Positions 1-11,359 of a stretch of 64,000 nt of DNA are shown here, piece by piece. Source of the stretch: Astropecten irregularis (taxonomy: Eukaryota > Echinodermata > Asteroidea > Paxillosida > Astropectinidae); the NCBI GenBank assembly GCA_963971285.1, contig OZ020248.1, forward strand, positions 16,368,001 through 16,432,000, written 5' to 3'. How positions within the stretch are numbered: the first letter of the stretch is position 1; each line of letters starts with the position of its first letter. The translations under genes were made by a program, and so were the position numbers. The notes under the pieces were generated by a model. The model was not told where the DNA came from, did not search any database, and saw only the letters and a program-made list of their open reading frames with translations.

Positions 1-1330
1 TGTCACAGTAATTACTATGTCCACATTTACAACAAACCCAAGTGAATGCCTTACCAATCAAGTGTTCGTCTACATTCAAAATACCAGTGCAAATAGTATG
101 AAACCACACACAACATTTATCACATTGTATCGTCCTTTTGCCACACCCATCACTTTTATCACAAAGCCAACACACATTTGCATTATCATTCTCTGTTTGC
201 AGTTCCTTGACTTTCTCTTTTGTCACTTCGCATGTCTTAATTCTCTTGTTGCCTCCTTTGGAAATTTCACAGACATTGCCCCGTCCTCTCTTCCTGTTTA
301 CAGTCTGTCTCACATGGATAACTTTGCTAATACATCTTCTTGTATGACAACATGTAGATTTCCTTAATTCTTCATGTAATTGCCTGTCCTCCTTTGACAT
401 ACGCTGCTCAATTGATTTACCATTTCTTCTGTAATTATACATCACATGTTTCCTGGCCTTTCTTGTCATTCTTACTCGCTTTGGAACCGTGTATCCAGTT
501 GTTTGGCACCTTCGAGTCTTTCGAATTCTCTGTTGACGGCACTTCCAACTATATGAACATGTACATGTTGCTCTCACTTGTCTCTTCAATGTACGAGGAC
601 ACTTCTGCTTCAATGGTATTGTGAATACACCTCTCACCTGGTTCTTACACTTATCCTGACCTCTGTTGTATCTTCTCATATGACTCTTATCATGACTTCT
701 AGCCCTCACCTTACATCTCTTCTCACAGCCCATCATATGCATCATTCCACAGCTGCTTACCTCATGACTGCTTACCTCATGAATGCTTACCTCATGATTG
801 CTTACCTGATGACTGCTTCCATGACTCTTCTTACATCCATCCTCAAGGCATGTCTTACGAATCGTCTCAAACTTCACCTCACCGTTTGTCTCATGGCTCA
901 TCTCACGTTCCAGGTAACTCGTTCTTTCAACATATTTCTTATAACCATGACAAAAGCTCTTTAAACCATGACGATAGCTCTTTATACCATGACAATTATT
1001 CAACTTCTTATCATTCAACTTCTTATCATTCAACTTCTTATTATTCATCTCTTCATGGCTATTGCTGATAGCAAGCACTGGTGCCTGATTCTCAGCAACG
1101 TCCTCAAGCAAGAGTGCTTGAGTCACAAGCCCAGTGTGGACTTGAGTGGGAAAGGAAAGGAAAGAGGAATAGACAGAAATAGAGTGAGAAACACAAGAGC
1201 TGAGAAAAGAAAGGCTAGAGAAGTCAGACACAAACATGTAAGTGTGAGAGAAAACAGACACTCCTCGAACAGGCTTTCTCAGGATCCCCATCCCATCCTT
1301 CAACGTCTTGGGTCGCTGGTACTTTGGCAT
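1..1330 (-). CDS. Helentron (Helitron) protein, left copy, N-terminal part only
   Basis: The minus strand reads without a stop from an ATG at 1328-1330 to the window edge, about 443 codons. The protein is a paralogue of the N-terminus encoded at 21.65-23.0 kb: a Ser/Phe-rich start, His/Lys/Ser repeats, a basic Arg/Lys/Cys-rich stretch, then a PHD finger (motif VCWLCDKSDGC, then CDKCCVWFH) just before the edge. In the PHD stretch the two copies differ at about 9 of 59 residues (about 90% nucleotide identity). Length differences between copies lie in the short peptide repeats and keep the frame. The start follows from a splice acceptor (pyrimidine tract ending CAG at 1337-1339) shortly upstream; the in-frame ATG at 1367-1369 would lie inside the intron. 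The C76-like, OTU, Rep, helicase and endonuclease parts are expected left of the window and are not visible, so overall intactness is unknown. Confidence 0.85.
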   Translation of the reverse strand, partial: MPKYQRPKTLKDGMGILRKPVRGVSVFSHTYMFVSDFSSLSFLSSCVSHSISVYSSFLSFPTQVHTGLVTQALLLEDVAENQAPVLAISNSHEEMNNKKLNDKKLNDKKLNNCHGIKSYRHGLKSFCHGYKKYVERTSYLEREMSHETNGEVKFETIRKTCLEDGCKKSHGSSHQVSNHEVSIHEVSSHEVSSCGMMHMMGCEKRCKVRARSHDKSHMRRYNRGQDKCKNQVRGVFTIPLKQKCPRTLKRQVRATCTCSYSWKCRQQRIRKTRRCQTTGYTVPKRVRMTRKARKHVMYNYRRNGKSIEQRMSKEDRQLHEELRKSTCCHTRRCISKVIHVRQTVNRKRGRGNVCEISKGGNKRIKTCEVTKEKVKELQTENDNANVCWLCDKSDGCGKRTIQCDKCCVWFHTICTGILNVDEHLIGKAFTWVCCKCGHSNYCD

Positions 1331-1769
1331 TTTGTCCTGAAAACAAATTGAAAAGAAAAACACAAACATTTAACATCAGTAGACAGACAACACATTAAAG
1401 GGATGTTTTCCTAACCCGCACTACTTACACTGTCGCAGGATGGTCCATTCATTGAGGGTTGTCTTTGATATTATTTTGAATCATTTATGTTTTTCAGGTT
1501 CAACTGCTTCAGTCAGTGATTTTGTTTCATCTTCTTTAAATGACTTTAAACAGTATTTTCAGTTTTCTGAATACCAATTAATGTCACTTCCCATTCTGGT
1601 TTATTTGAAAGTGTTTTGATACAAAATAAGCCAGACCCCCTTTGGGAGATTCCTGAAGTTTTGTTGCTACAATGATTAAATTGATCCTTCGGATATAGCA
1701 GCATACAGTAATGTCTGCTTTTATAGCTTCTGACTGAAAACCAAAAAAGTACAATTTAGGACACTGCCA

Positions 1770-1815
1770 ATGTCAGCCATCGCTATGATTTCTACCTCAG
1801 TGGCCCATGTACCAT
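1770..1815 (-). repeat. 46-bp captured fragment of the Helentron OTU coding region
   Basis: These 46 bases match 19784-19829, which encode the OTU segment around TWATEVEIIAMADM, with only two mismatches and in the same orientation. In the right copy the equivalent intron position (around 23436-23460) has unrelated sequence, so the piece was inserted into the left copy's leader intron alone. Confidence 0.75.
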
Positions 1816-1826
1816 GTACCAATGCA

Positions 1827-1885
1827 GGTCAGTCGAGTGCCGGTTCAGTAACCGGGAGGTTGCAGGTTCAAGTCCTCCTTCAATC
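1827..1885 (+). repeat. tRNA-like SINE fragment
   Basis: Contains a B-box-like GGTTCAAGTCC preceded by a degenerate A-box region. It does not fold into a full cloverleaf. It is also present in the right copy, so it predates the duplication. Confidence 0.4.
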
Positions 1886-3332
1886 AGGCTTCTTGGGTCT
1901 TCTTGACTTGAGCAATTCCCGTCAACTTCCGAGGCCTTGCATAGTTGTTTATTTCAAATCATATTCATATACTATCTTGTTCAAGGTTTTTCATAATAAT
2001 TGTTAACAAGTTACAAAGACACTTTTTGATTTCCTCTATACTCAAATGCTGTTCAAGTGACATACAAAAGTGACATAAATGTCCACGTATAGTATAAAGT
2101 GCAGGTATTACTTCAAAGCACCAGCACATAATCAGAACAAAAATAATAACTTTTGTGTACTTGACAAGTGCAAAAAAGTACAAGAATTCATCATGATTTT
2201 CATAATTATCTTATTAAGAATATTGGCATTGACAGACTCAATCAAACAAATCAATAACATAAATATACACCATTGACTAAAAATCCTTCAATTTACATAA
2301 AATGTTAAATATGATTCAAACACAAGTGAGATGTGTAGCCACTGGTTTAAAACCCAACAGTCAAAAAGTGTGCTACTGCACAATAATATACAGGTATGAA
2401 GGACATAATGTTTACGTAAAAAAAAAAAAAAATAGTAAATATGCAGACGTCCCCCAGAATCAATAAAAAACCTTCATAAGTTCATATCAGAATCATGGAG
2501 GAAAAACCAATATAGGCTCCATGAAGAAATACTATTGTTGCATCAGCACTGCCACTACTATTATGCAGTAGGATCAACTAAATTAATGAGGAGTCATTTC
2601 TCCATGATTATACTGAACATCATTATTTTATTAAATTAATAAAACAATTAATTGTTATCATCCATGTTTAATTTATGACATTAAATGAATGGCTAGGCCC
2701 CCCCCCATGGATGTATAGATTCCAATTGAGGCAAAACTATACAAGATAATACAAACTACTCCACATAGGCAATAATCCATACTGACCATAGCTATAGCAT
2801 GACCATGTTCACATACAGAACCACAACAACATAACAAGACATTATTTTTTAATAGGCCTATCGTTAGCCCTACCTAAGTTCCTAACGACAACGTTATAGC
2901 CTTTGCATCAAATTATTTGTTAACCGAAATCCTCTTCAAACATATTATGGCAATCGCAACAGACGCTAGTTTACAAAGACTGAGATGGTACATGTACCTC
3001 GCACTACTCACAGAAATATACACAAAAACAAAAATTTTTGTTTCATAAGGCATTTATTTCAACCTTTTTACTTACGTGGTGAAAAACAGTGAATAGATTG
3101 TTCTCCTCCAAGCTGTAGATAGTAAACACTCTCATTGAGACAGGATACACGACCAAAATGCACTCTGAAGTAAGCCCGTGTCCCAATTATCTGGCTGCGG
3201 CTGCAAATTACGCACGTACCTATAGCAGCCACTAGCCAGTGACTGCAGCCGTCGGAACGCGGCCTAAGGCATGCGCAGAACGATGGTTGTTGTACGGAAG
3301 CCGAATTGTGCCAGTTGATCTCTCAAGTTTTG

Positions 3333-3339
3333 TTTTATA
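3333..3339 (-). promoter_or_regulatory. TATA box, left Helentron
   Basis: TATAAAA on the minus strand, with a CG-rich flank just upstream. It lies about 260 bases before the predicted donor at 3075 and is conserved in the right copy at 26297-26303. The inferred start site is near 3305, giving a non-coding exon of about 230 bases. Confidence 0.45.
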
Positions 3340-3435
3340 CATCGCGCGCGTGGATTTAATATGCATAATATCTGTCGGCCGCAATAGTCGCTGGGATGAA
3401 TGAATTTTTCTGGGCTAAACGCATACGATTTTTGA

Positions 3436-4273
3436 AGTAGCTCCTCATTCAAAAGTGGTAAGAGCTAGGATCATTCATGATTCGTTCGTCAAAAGTCAAT
3501 GTTAGGTAAGGTCTTTCCTTGTGACACCATGGAGGGAGTCTATTTCTACCTCCATGGTGACACAAACACAACCAAAAGTTATGTGACTTCAGATTAAAGG
3601 TGCACTCTTCTAAAGTATAACTTGAAAGCTTCATAGGTTGTGACGATGTTTTATATCATATGCGGAAAAGCCATGTGTTCTGTAAATTTCCTATAGACTT
3701 AGCACAGGGGCATTCTGGCACCCACTTTGGTCACTTCTAAGCATTCAATCTTAACCAAACTTGGTCCAAATAAAGTCCATGAGGCCTTGTTGTACCGCGA
3801 ACAATGACGTCATCATGACGTCATCAGGTGTCAAATTACAAACAATTTAAATTTAATAATCAAAATCTTTAAAAATCAACAACAAATCAACCGTTTGAGA
3901 TACTAGTGTCAATACTAGGCAAGGTCTTTCTTTGTGACACATTGCTTGACCTCTGTGACCTCTACTTCCGGTCAAACAGGAAGTAGCTCCTCATTTAAAA
4001 GTGGTAAGAGCTACAATCATGATTCTTTCACCAAATATCAATATTAGGCAAGGTCTTTCTTTGTGACACATTGCTTGACCTCTGTGACCTCTACTTCCGG
4101 TTAAACAGGAAGTAGCTTGTCATTTAAAAGTGGTAAGAGCTACAATCATGATTCTTTCGCCAAATATCAATGTTAGGGAAGGTCTTTCTAATGACACAAT
4201 TCTTATTGATAAGCAATTTATATAATATGCGGAAAAGCCTTATGTGCTGTTCACAACAGCCATAAACCTCTAG
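3436..4273 (+). repeat. Family A Helentron-like non-autonomous element, 3' part
   Basis: Begins with the motif AGCTCCTCATTCAAAAGTGG directly beside the Helentron leader. It contains units of about 130 bp (TGACCTCTGTGACCTCT, ACTTCCGG, then GTGGTAAGAGCTA) and ends with GCGGAAAAGCC, a hairpin CTGTTcacAACAG and CTAG at 4270-4273 followed by T. A small hairpin at 3526-3562 is built on CACCATGGAGG. No coding potential. Confidence 0.6.
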
Positions 4274-5168
4274 TTTCTTCTTCTTCCTCTTCTTCAGCCA
4301 AATTTCGTATAGACTTTGTACAGGGACATTCTACGCGCCACTTTGGTCACTTTTAAACAGCTGATCTTAATCAAACTTGGTATGAAGGAAGTCCATATAG
4401 GGTACTTGTCTCCCGAAACTTTTCGTCATTGTGACGTCATCAGGTGTCATGTGACCAGTGATTTTAATTTAATAATCAAAAACTTTAAAAATCAACAAAA
4501 AATCAACGGTTTGAGATATTAAGTTGATTCTTTCACCAAAAGTATTTGTTAGGCAAGGTCTTTCTTTGTGAAACATTACTTGACCTCTGTGACCTCTACT
4601 TCCGGTCAAACAGGAAGTAGCTCCTCATTTAAAAGTGGTAAGAGCTACAATCATGATTCTTTCACTAAATATCAATGTTAGGCCAGATCTTTCTTTGTGA
4701 CATATCGCTTGACCTCTGTGACCTCTACTTCCGGTCAAACCGGAAGTTGCTCCTCATTTAAAAGTTTTTAGAGCTACTATCATGATTCTTTTACCAAATA
4801 TCAATGTTAGGCAAGGTCTTTCTTTGTGACCCATTTCTTGACCTCTGTGACCTCTACTTCCGGTCAAACCGGAAGTAGCTCCTCATTTAAAAGTGGTAAA
4901 GCCTATGATAATGATTCTTTCACCAAAGGTCAATGTAACGCAAGGTCTTTCATTTGTGTTACATTGCTTGACCTCTGTGACCTCTACTTCCGGTCAAACA
5001 GGAAGTAGCTCCTTGGTTTAAAGTGGTAAGAGCTAGAATCATGATTCTTTTACCAAAAGGCAATGTTAGGGAAGGTCGTTCTTAGTGACACAATTCTTAT
5101 TGATAAGCAGTTTATATCATAATGCGAAAAAGCCTTATGTGCTGTTCACAACAGCCATAAACCTCTAG
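4274..5168 (+). repeat. Family A element, unit 1 of a tandem pair
   Basis: A non-coding element of about 895 bp: pyrimidine-rich start (TTCTTC), a head with TGACGTCA and AAACTTGGTATGAAGG, five repeats carrying TGACCTCTGTGACCTCT plus ACTTCCGG, and a tail with GCGAAAAAGCC, a hairpin around CTGTTcacAACAG and CTAG at 5165-5168. It is nearly identical to the next unit. The hairpin plus CTAG resembles a Helitron 3' end (CTRR). Confidence 0.65.
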
Positions 5169-6071
5169 TTTTTTTTCTTCTTCTTCTTCCTCTTCTTCAG
5201 CCAAATTTCGTATAGACTTTGTACAGGGACATTCTACGCGCCACTTTGGTCACTTTTAAACAGCTGATCTTAATCAAACTTGGTATGAAGGAAGTCCATA
5301 TAGGGTACTTGTCTCCCGAAACTTTTCGTCATTGTGACGTCATCAGGTGTCATGTGACCAGTGATTTGAATTTAATAATCAAAAACTTTAAAAATCAACA
5401 AAAAATCAACGGTTTGAGATATTAAGTTGATTCTTTCACCAAAAGTATTTGTTAGGCAAGGTCTTTCTTTGTGAAACATTACTTGACCTCTGTGACCTCT
5501 ACTTCCGGTCAAACAGGAAGTAGCTCCTCATTTCAAAGTGGTAAGAGCTACAATCATGATTCTTTCACTAAATATCAATGTTAGGCCAGATCTTTCTTTG
5601 TGACATATCGCTTGACCTCTGTGACCTCTACTTCCGGTCAAACCGGAAGTTGCTCCTCATTTAAAAGTTTTTAGAGCTACTATCATGATTCTTTTACCAA
5701 ATATCAATGTTAGGCAAGGTCTTTCTTTGTGACCCATTGCTTGACCTCTGTGACCTCTACTTCCGGTCAAACCGGAAGTAGCTCCTCATTTAAAAGTGGT
5801 AAAGCCTATGATAATGATTCTTTCACCAAAGGTCAATGTTACGCAAGGTCTTTCATTTGTGTTACATTGCTTGACCTCTGTGACCTCTACTTCCGGTCAA
5901 ACAGGAAGTAGCTCCTTGGTTAAAAGTGGTAAGAGCTAGAATCATGATTCTTTTACCAAAAGGCAATGTTAGGGAAGGTCGTTCTTAGTGACACAATTCT
6001 TATTGATAAGCAGTTTATATCATAATGCGAAAAAGCCTTATGTGCTGTTCACAACAGCCATAAACCTCTAG
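5169..6071 (+). repeat. Family A element, unit 2 of a tandem pair
   Basis: Head-to-tail duplicate of the preceding unit with a 903-bp offset and only scattered substitutions, ending in the same hairpin and CTAG at 6068-6071. The near identity implies recent tandem amplification or rolling-circle read-through. Confidence 0.65.
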
Positions 6072-7160
6072 TTGGCTTTTTCGCGGAAGCGAAAAGCCTT
6101 TGTTTTTGTTCTGTTATTGGCTTTTTCGCGCAAGCGAAAAGCCTTTGTTTTTGTTCTGTTATTTTTTTTTCTTCTTCTTCCTGTCGCTTGAGTTACCATA
6201 GACTTTTTCTCGGTGGCACTTTGGCTACTTTTAAACTGCCAATTTGTACCAAACTTGGTCTGAAGGAAGTCCATATAGAGTAGTTGTCTCCCGAAACTTT
6301 TCATCTTCGTGACGTCATCAGGTGTCATGTGACAAGCGATTTGAATTTAATAATCGAAATCTTTAAAAATCAACAAAAAATCAACGGTTTGAGATATTAA
6401 GTTAATTCTTTCACCAAAAGTGAATGTTAGGCAGGGTTTTTCTTTGTGACACATTGTTTGACCTCTGTGACCTCTACTTCCGGTCAAACAGGAAGTAGCT
6501 CATTATTTAAAAGTGGTAAGAGCTAGGATCATGATTCTTTCACCAAATATCAATGTTGGGCAAGGTCTTTCTTTGTGACACATTGCTTGACCTCTGTGAC
6601 CTCTACATCCGGTCAAACAGGAAGTAGCTCCTCATTTAAAAGTGGTAAGAGCTAGGATCATGATTCTTTCGCCAAACATCAATGTTAGGGAAGGTCTTCC
6701 TTTGTGACACATTGGTTGACCTCTGTGACCTCTACTTAACGTCATTATGTATCACGGGACAGTGCCTTAAAGCGCAAACTTTACATGCCACAGGAAGTAG
6801 CTCCTCATTTAAAAGTGGTAAGAGCTAGGATAATGATTCTTTCGCCAAACATCAATGTTAGGGAAGGTCTTCCTTTGTGACACATTGGTTGACCTCTGTG
6901 ACCTCTACTTAACGTCATTATGTATCACGTGACAGTGCCTTAAAGCGCAAACTTTACATGCCAATAATAAGCGATCGAACCTACTATACATCCGATTATG
7001 TTTAAACTTGGTATGTATCTTAAGTCGGGAAGTGTTCTATTGAAAAAGGGCAATGACGTCATCCTCTAATTTTTAGCATGATTTATTGAACATTTAGTGA
7101 TTACTAAGGTCTTTTAACGATATATATTTAACACAAGATGTCTAATTTGGATTTCCGTTT
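6072..7160 (+). repeat. Family A element, 5' part with duplicated 5' hairpin
   Basis: Starts directly after CTAG with two copies of a hairpin GGCTTTTTCGC...GCGAAAAGCC (about 6074-6099 and 6119-6144). GGCTTTTTCGC is the inverted repeat of the GCGAAAAAGCC near family A 3' ends. Four repeat units of the TGACCTCTGTGACCTCT type follow, the last two being near-identical duplicates, then a tail with a CRE-like motif. No 3' hairpin or CTAG is present, so it is truncated or interrupted near 7.1 kb. Confidence 0.55.
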
Positions 7161-8220
7161 CTTAAGCAGGCAACAATGTAACGAAAAACATTTGGTACGG
7201 TACGTCTTTTTAAATGTTTGATTGCCTCAAAATGTCATTCTACATTGAATAGACGTATACGTCTTTTTTGTACCGCACAAAAAATACCACAATGCTATCG
7301 ATTTAGGTCTGTGAGTATTAAAGTTATACGTATTGTCTTGCTAAACGCCGTTCAACTTAGTTGGGAAGAGTTGTTTGGAAAAATTGATCCCCAGACATAA
7401 TTATTTGTGCGCCTATAGTGTCAATTTTTTCTACTTAACGTGGCAATTTAATCAGTTTTCGACATTAACACCTTTAATACATATAAAGCAGAATCCAATT
7501 AGTTTCATGCCTTCGAAAATTGTTTCGTGCCATTCATGAAAACGCATTATATTTCGTGCCGTCAAATTTGTTTGGTGCCGTCCAAAAACTCGATTTGCAA
7601 TCGGAATTATCCGGGCAGAGGAATTAACCACATGCTTGTAGATCGTCAACAATACAAGTACGTATTACCAATAATTGCAAAAAAAGCTAATTTCAAATTT
7701 CATTTGTATGAGGAGATAAATTACGGTGATGATGACAATATGAACATTTAAATAGTACAACCATGGGAGTGGAAATAATGTTTTAATGGCCTATGACATA
7801 ACTTTTGCGATATCCCTTATAATAGGGTTGTTGGAGAATCAACCGCCTGTATTAAAGTGCGCCCTCATGTGAAAAAAATTATAATTTTCCATAATCGGCA
7901 CACATGTGTAAAGCTTCATACACATTCATGTACACCAAAGTATGCTGTATTGAAGTCGTACAATCACAATTTCTGTGCAAACAATTGCACCAAATCCATC
8001 GGTTTTTATCAGTTGTGCAGAAAACGTATCTTTCATAATTAAATTCTCACTTACTTTTTTGCCTTTTTTTTGCCCCCGCTGGTTGCCTACAAGTTATTTG
8101 CTCATACAGTAGGCCTTTATAAAAAATGCCGTTGACGTGGTTTCCATTATGGACAGAGGTATTCATCATATACCCATGACGCAACAAACACAACAGAATA
8201 AATTAAGATTTATATCTTGC
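7160..8220. other. No recognisable gene
   Basis: AT-rich DNA with only short chance frames. I see no splice-bounded exon or terminal repeat. Confidence 0.4.
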
Positions 8221-8224
8221 CAAA

Positions 8225-9330
8225 TGATATGTATTTATTTCAAAACTCATCTATTTTAAAACAATATTGCCATCTTACTTTCAGGGTATGAAGATCGTGC
8301 TGAATAGTGTTTTTATCAAGAAAGAGTGAAGCCTAATACCAAAAACATTTTTGATCTAGAAAAAAACAAAAATCCTTCTTTATGTTTTATATGAAAAATT
8401 TAGTCGAATTTTCACTATTTTCTCGGAAAATCAGATGTTCGATTGAGCTCGTTGCACCTAGGCTTATAAGCCCTCTTTCATGTACATGCTGGATAGTGTA
8501 AGCGATGTTCATGTTGTCACCTTTACCAATGTTGTACACGCCCTTAGAAGCAAACATGTGTCAGCAAAGAAGTGTGGAGAAGCATATTTAATGCGCAATT
8601 TATTTGATTCATTTGCATTTGTATACATTTACATTTTGCTTCAGATTGTAGATACATATACATGTATCGTTCCATATAGCCGTAGATAATTGTGAATACT
8701 TCCAGCTTTCAAAAATATTACAAATATGATTTATTTCACATGGAGGGTGCAAACATGTAGAAAATACATTTCACTAGAGCCAGCATGTTACACAAAGGCT
8801 AAAAGGGTTAATTAATAGTGACCATCAAGACACTGTTATCCCCAATTTGCATGAGCATGAGCTAATTGTTATTCTTTGTTGTACACGCATAATGGTATTA
8901 CTTAAAGTTACAGCACGGGATTAGTAACATAGCAACAGAAAGATTAACAAATTTACCTATACCTTTCAGGGTATGGAGACGTTGGTAGAAACATACCGTT
9001 AAAATATTATAAAATACATGACTCTAATGAGTGGTATTTTCCACTCCTTCACATTTAGAGAGCAGTCATCTATAAACGCAGCTCCCGCAATTAATATCCA
9101 ATTTCACCGTCAATCTATCAGTTGAATAGCAGAAATTCGTCAACAAAGACCGAAACAAGTTTTGATCTCGGGGTAAGATCAAAACCAATCTTTTTAAGAA
9201 AAATTGAGAAGGGTTTATGCTATTTTCTTGTGACTCAAGATGTCCGATTGAGCTCAAATTTTCACGTGTGTTATTTGATGTACATATTGGATTATACAAA
9301 GTATGACTGCTGTTGGGAGATCTTTACCAA
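8225..9330. repeat. Fragments of TTAA MITE family
   Basis: Pieces around 8280-8420 and 8960-9250 share phrases such as TTTCAGGGTATGAAGA, GTAGAAACATAC and GATCNNNNNAAGATCAAAA with better copies at 34.3, 55.4 and 57 kb. Termini are lost. Confidence 0.4.
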
Positions 9331-9929
9331 TCATGTTTATACCTTCAAGAAGTTTAGTTGGAGTATTAAAAACAATAATCATCAAGTAAAATTGAGTGGT
9401 TGTAATATATACATGTAATTGAAAACATACAGTACAGCAGATTTCCAGCTCACTTGTTTAAACACACAATACAAACCATATTTGAAGTGTATACACAGTC
9501 TTATTTGTCCCATTTAAAACACATACTTTTACCAATACCATTAGGCACTGACTGGAGAGAACTTTTTTGATTTTGCCACTCCACTTATACTGAGCCTTTC
9601 ATTGTGGTGCATTCACCCCCTTGATTTGAATACAGCTGGCTTTATTGTGTGCATGTCTTTTGTGCGGTCCTATTTACCAAATACTTGTCTGCAGTGTTTA
9701 TGCTGAGCTCCCCGCACATACGAAGCCTGGCCATATGAAAAGTTGCCCTATTTGGCTGATAATGCGATCGAAACAAGCTCAGTAAAAACAATATTGGGCT
9801 ACAGAGGTTAAGAACAGTATACAAGACTAAGTCCTGAACTCTGCATATGATAATAATTGAATAACCAAAAGGGAAATTAACTGGGGTATTTTAAAATTAT
9901 TGAAAAATGACCAATTACATCTTTCCTGT

Positions 9930-10010
9930 AGGAGTATTTGAACCAGTGACCCCCCAACAATGTTATATCTGCGCTCTACCAACTGAGGTAATGGAGGCGT
10001 CCGAGATTGG
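9930..10010 (-). repeat. tRNA-derived SINE fragment
   Basis: On the minus strand an A-box-like TCAGTTGGTAGAGCGC is followed about 35 bases later by a B-box-like GGTTCAAATACTCC. The arms do not pair well enough for a functional tRNA. Flanks are non-coding. Confidence 0.5.
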
Positions 10011-10233
10011 CAATTTTCTTTCCTTTGTAAGCCATAAAAAGGGGGAATTAACATGACAATCAAGTAAAAGATGGAAGCTACAAGAAACTATGCAGTGCAG
10101 TTTGTATATACATATATAATTTTTTCCCTGAACGACATCATGCTTTTAATATCTTGCTGGAATGTTTAGCATGAAAAAAAAAGAGATGTAAAAAATAAAA
10201 ACACATGCAATACATGTTTTTCTTGTCAAACCG

Positions 10234-10264
10234 ATCCTATTATTATTATTATTATTATTATTTA
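10234..10264. repeat. ATT microsatellite
   Basis: Uninterrupted TAT/ATT trinucleotide run followed by TTTATTTG. Confidence 0.8.
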
Positions 10265-10829
10265 TTTGACAAACAGAGACAGGTTACTGCATTGTATGAC
10301 ACACCAGGCCAAATTAAGTGCATTATTAAGAACAATTTAACGGCAGGATTGGTAACAATAGCATAATAATGATATTAATAATGATAAAATAAACAAATTT
10401 TATTTAGCACATATGTTTGCATGTGCGTGTATTGTTACTATACCTCAAAAAAATTCAAAAATCCCAATTGGTCTATTCACCATCACGTGCCAGTCGATAT
10501 ATTTGCTGATCACCAGTGAGTAGGCCGGGGAACTGTTACACATGTAACATCTCACTGCACATCCTAAGAAAAGTTTGCAGCACGAGTGCGTGAGCCTCGA
10601 CCTACATGCAGCTGCTCACGAAGATGAACATTTTGCTTCACTTACTGATAACAATCTCGACGAAATTGCGAATATTTTTGAGGTATAGTAAGACAAATAT
10701 TACATGGTATATTTTGGGTGAGCAAAAATCTCAGCTTCGCCCCGGGAACTATAGTTTGTCAACTTCCAACACCTCGTGAGCTAGAATCGACCAGATCACT
10801 AGATGTGATATTTGTATACTATTACTATC

Positions 10830-11090
10830 ATACATGCCCATTGTACACTCCCAGTAGGAAACAGCCCAGGCTGCTGTTAGGTATACAAAGGCTTATCAAG
10901 CACAAAGACATCTTTACTCTACCAGGTACTTATTTACGTCTGGGAGAAGAGGAGCAATATGCGATAAAGCATCTTGCCCAAGAACTTAAGTGCTACTAGC
11001 CCATGGCTGGATTCAAACCCACAATCTGTAGATAGACCACAAGACCTTGAGTATGACACACCTGACTACTAGGCCACAGCACCACTTATT
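10830..11090 (-). repeat. SINE-like repeat remnant
   Basis: Contains the module ACCAGGTACTTATTTACG, then GCATCTTGCCCAAGAAC, then GGATTCAAACCCACAAT and a tail ending ACTAGGCCACAGCACC. This order resembles tRNA-derived SINEs common in marine invertebrates, read on the minus strand. A 93-codon plus-strand frame across it is not taken as a gene. Confidence 0.45.
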
Positions 11091-11189
11091 CAGCTGTCAG
11101 ATACAAAATGAAGATTTCAAATTCAAAGATGAACCTATCATAGCTTTCACATTTTAGTTAATTTGTTTTGTACAAAGATGCCTTGCACA

Positions 11190-11358
11190 GGAAGAAGTCA
11201 AAGTTTTTTGAAGATGATGATGAGATGGATGGTACAGATGTCCAATCCTATGATGATTTACAACTCTTATCCTTGAGATACAAGCTTGTTGAAGATGTTG
11301 ATGAGATGAATGGTAGAGATGACTGATCCTATGATGATTTACAACTCTCATACTTGAG
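11190..11358 (+). repeat. Two-copy tandem repeat
   Basis: A unit of about 85 bp (GAAGATG...GATGAGATG...GATCCTATGATGATTTACAACTCT) occurs twice in tandem. Confidence 0.6.
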
Positions 11359-11359
11359 C

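Larger units (their letters stand above)
1337..3075 (-). other. Predicted 5'-leader intron of left Helentron
   Basis: Minus-strand donor GTAAGT at 3070-3075 and acceptor TTTTCAG at 1337-1343 bound a 1.7-kb AT-rich non-coding stretch. The right copy has both signals at equivalent places (26028-26033 and 23011-23013), which supports a real intron upstream of the coding start. Inside are a SINE-like piece, a captured OTU fragment and otherwise unremarkable AT-rich DNA. Predicted from sequence only. Confidence 0.5.

Noticed and set aside
4316-5425. Two matching 68-codon frames 903 bp apart, possibly a duplicated small gene.
   Set aside because: Conservation follows from the recent duplication of a non-coding element; the same region in other family A copies is not open.
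3940-6915. CRISPR-like array of repeats with spacers.
   Set aside because: Eukaryotic context; repeat and spacer parts are both conserved, units are ~130 bp and belong to a mobile element.
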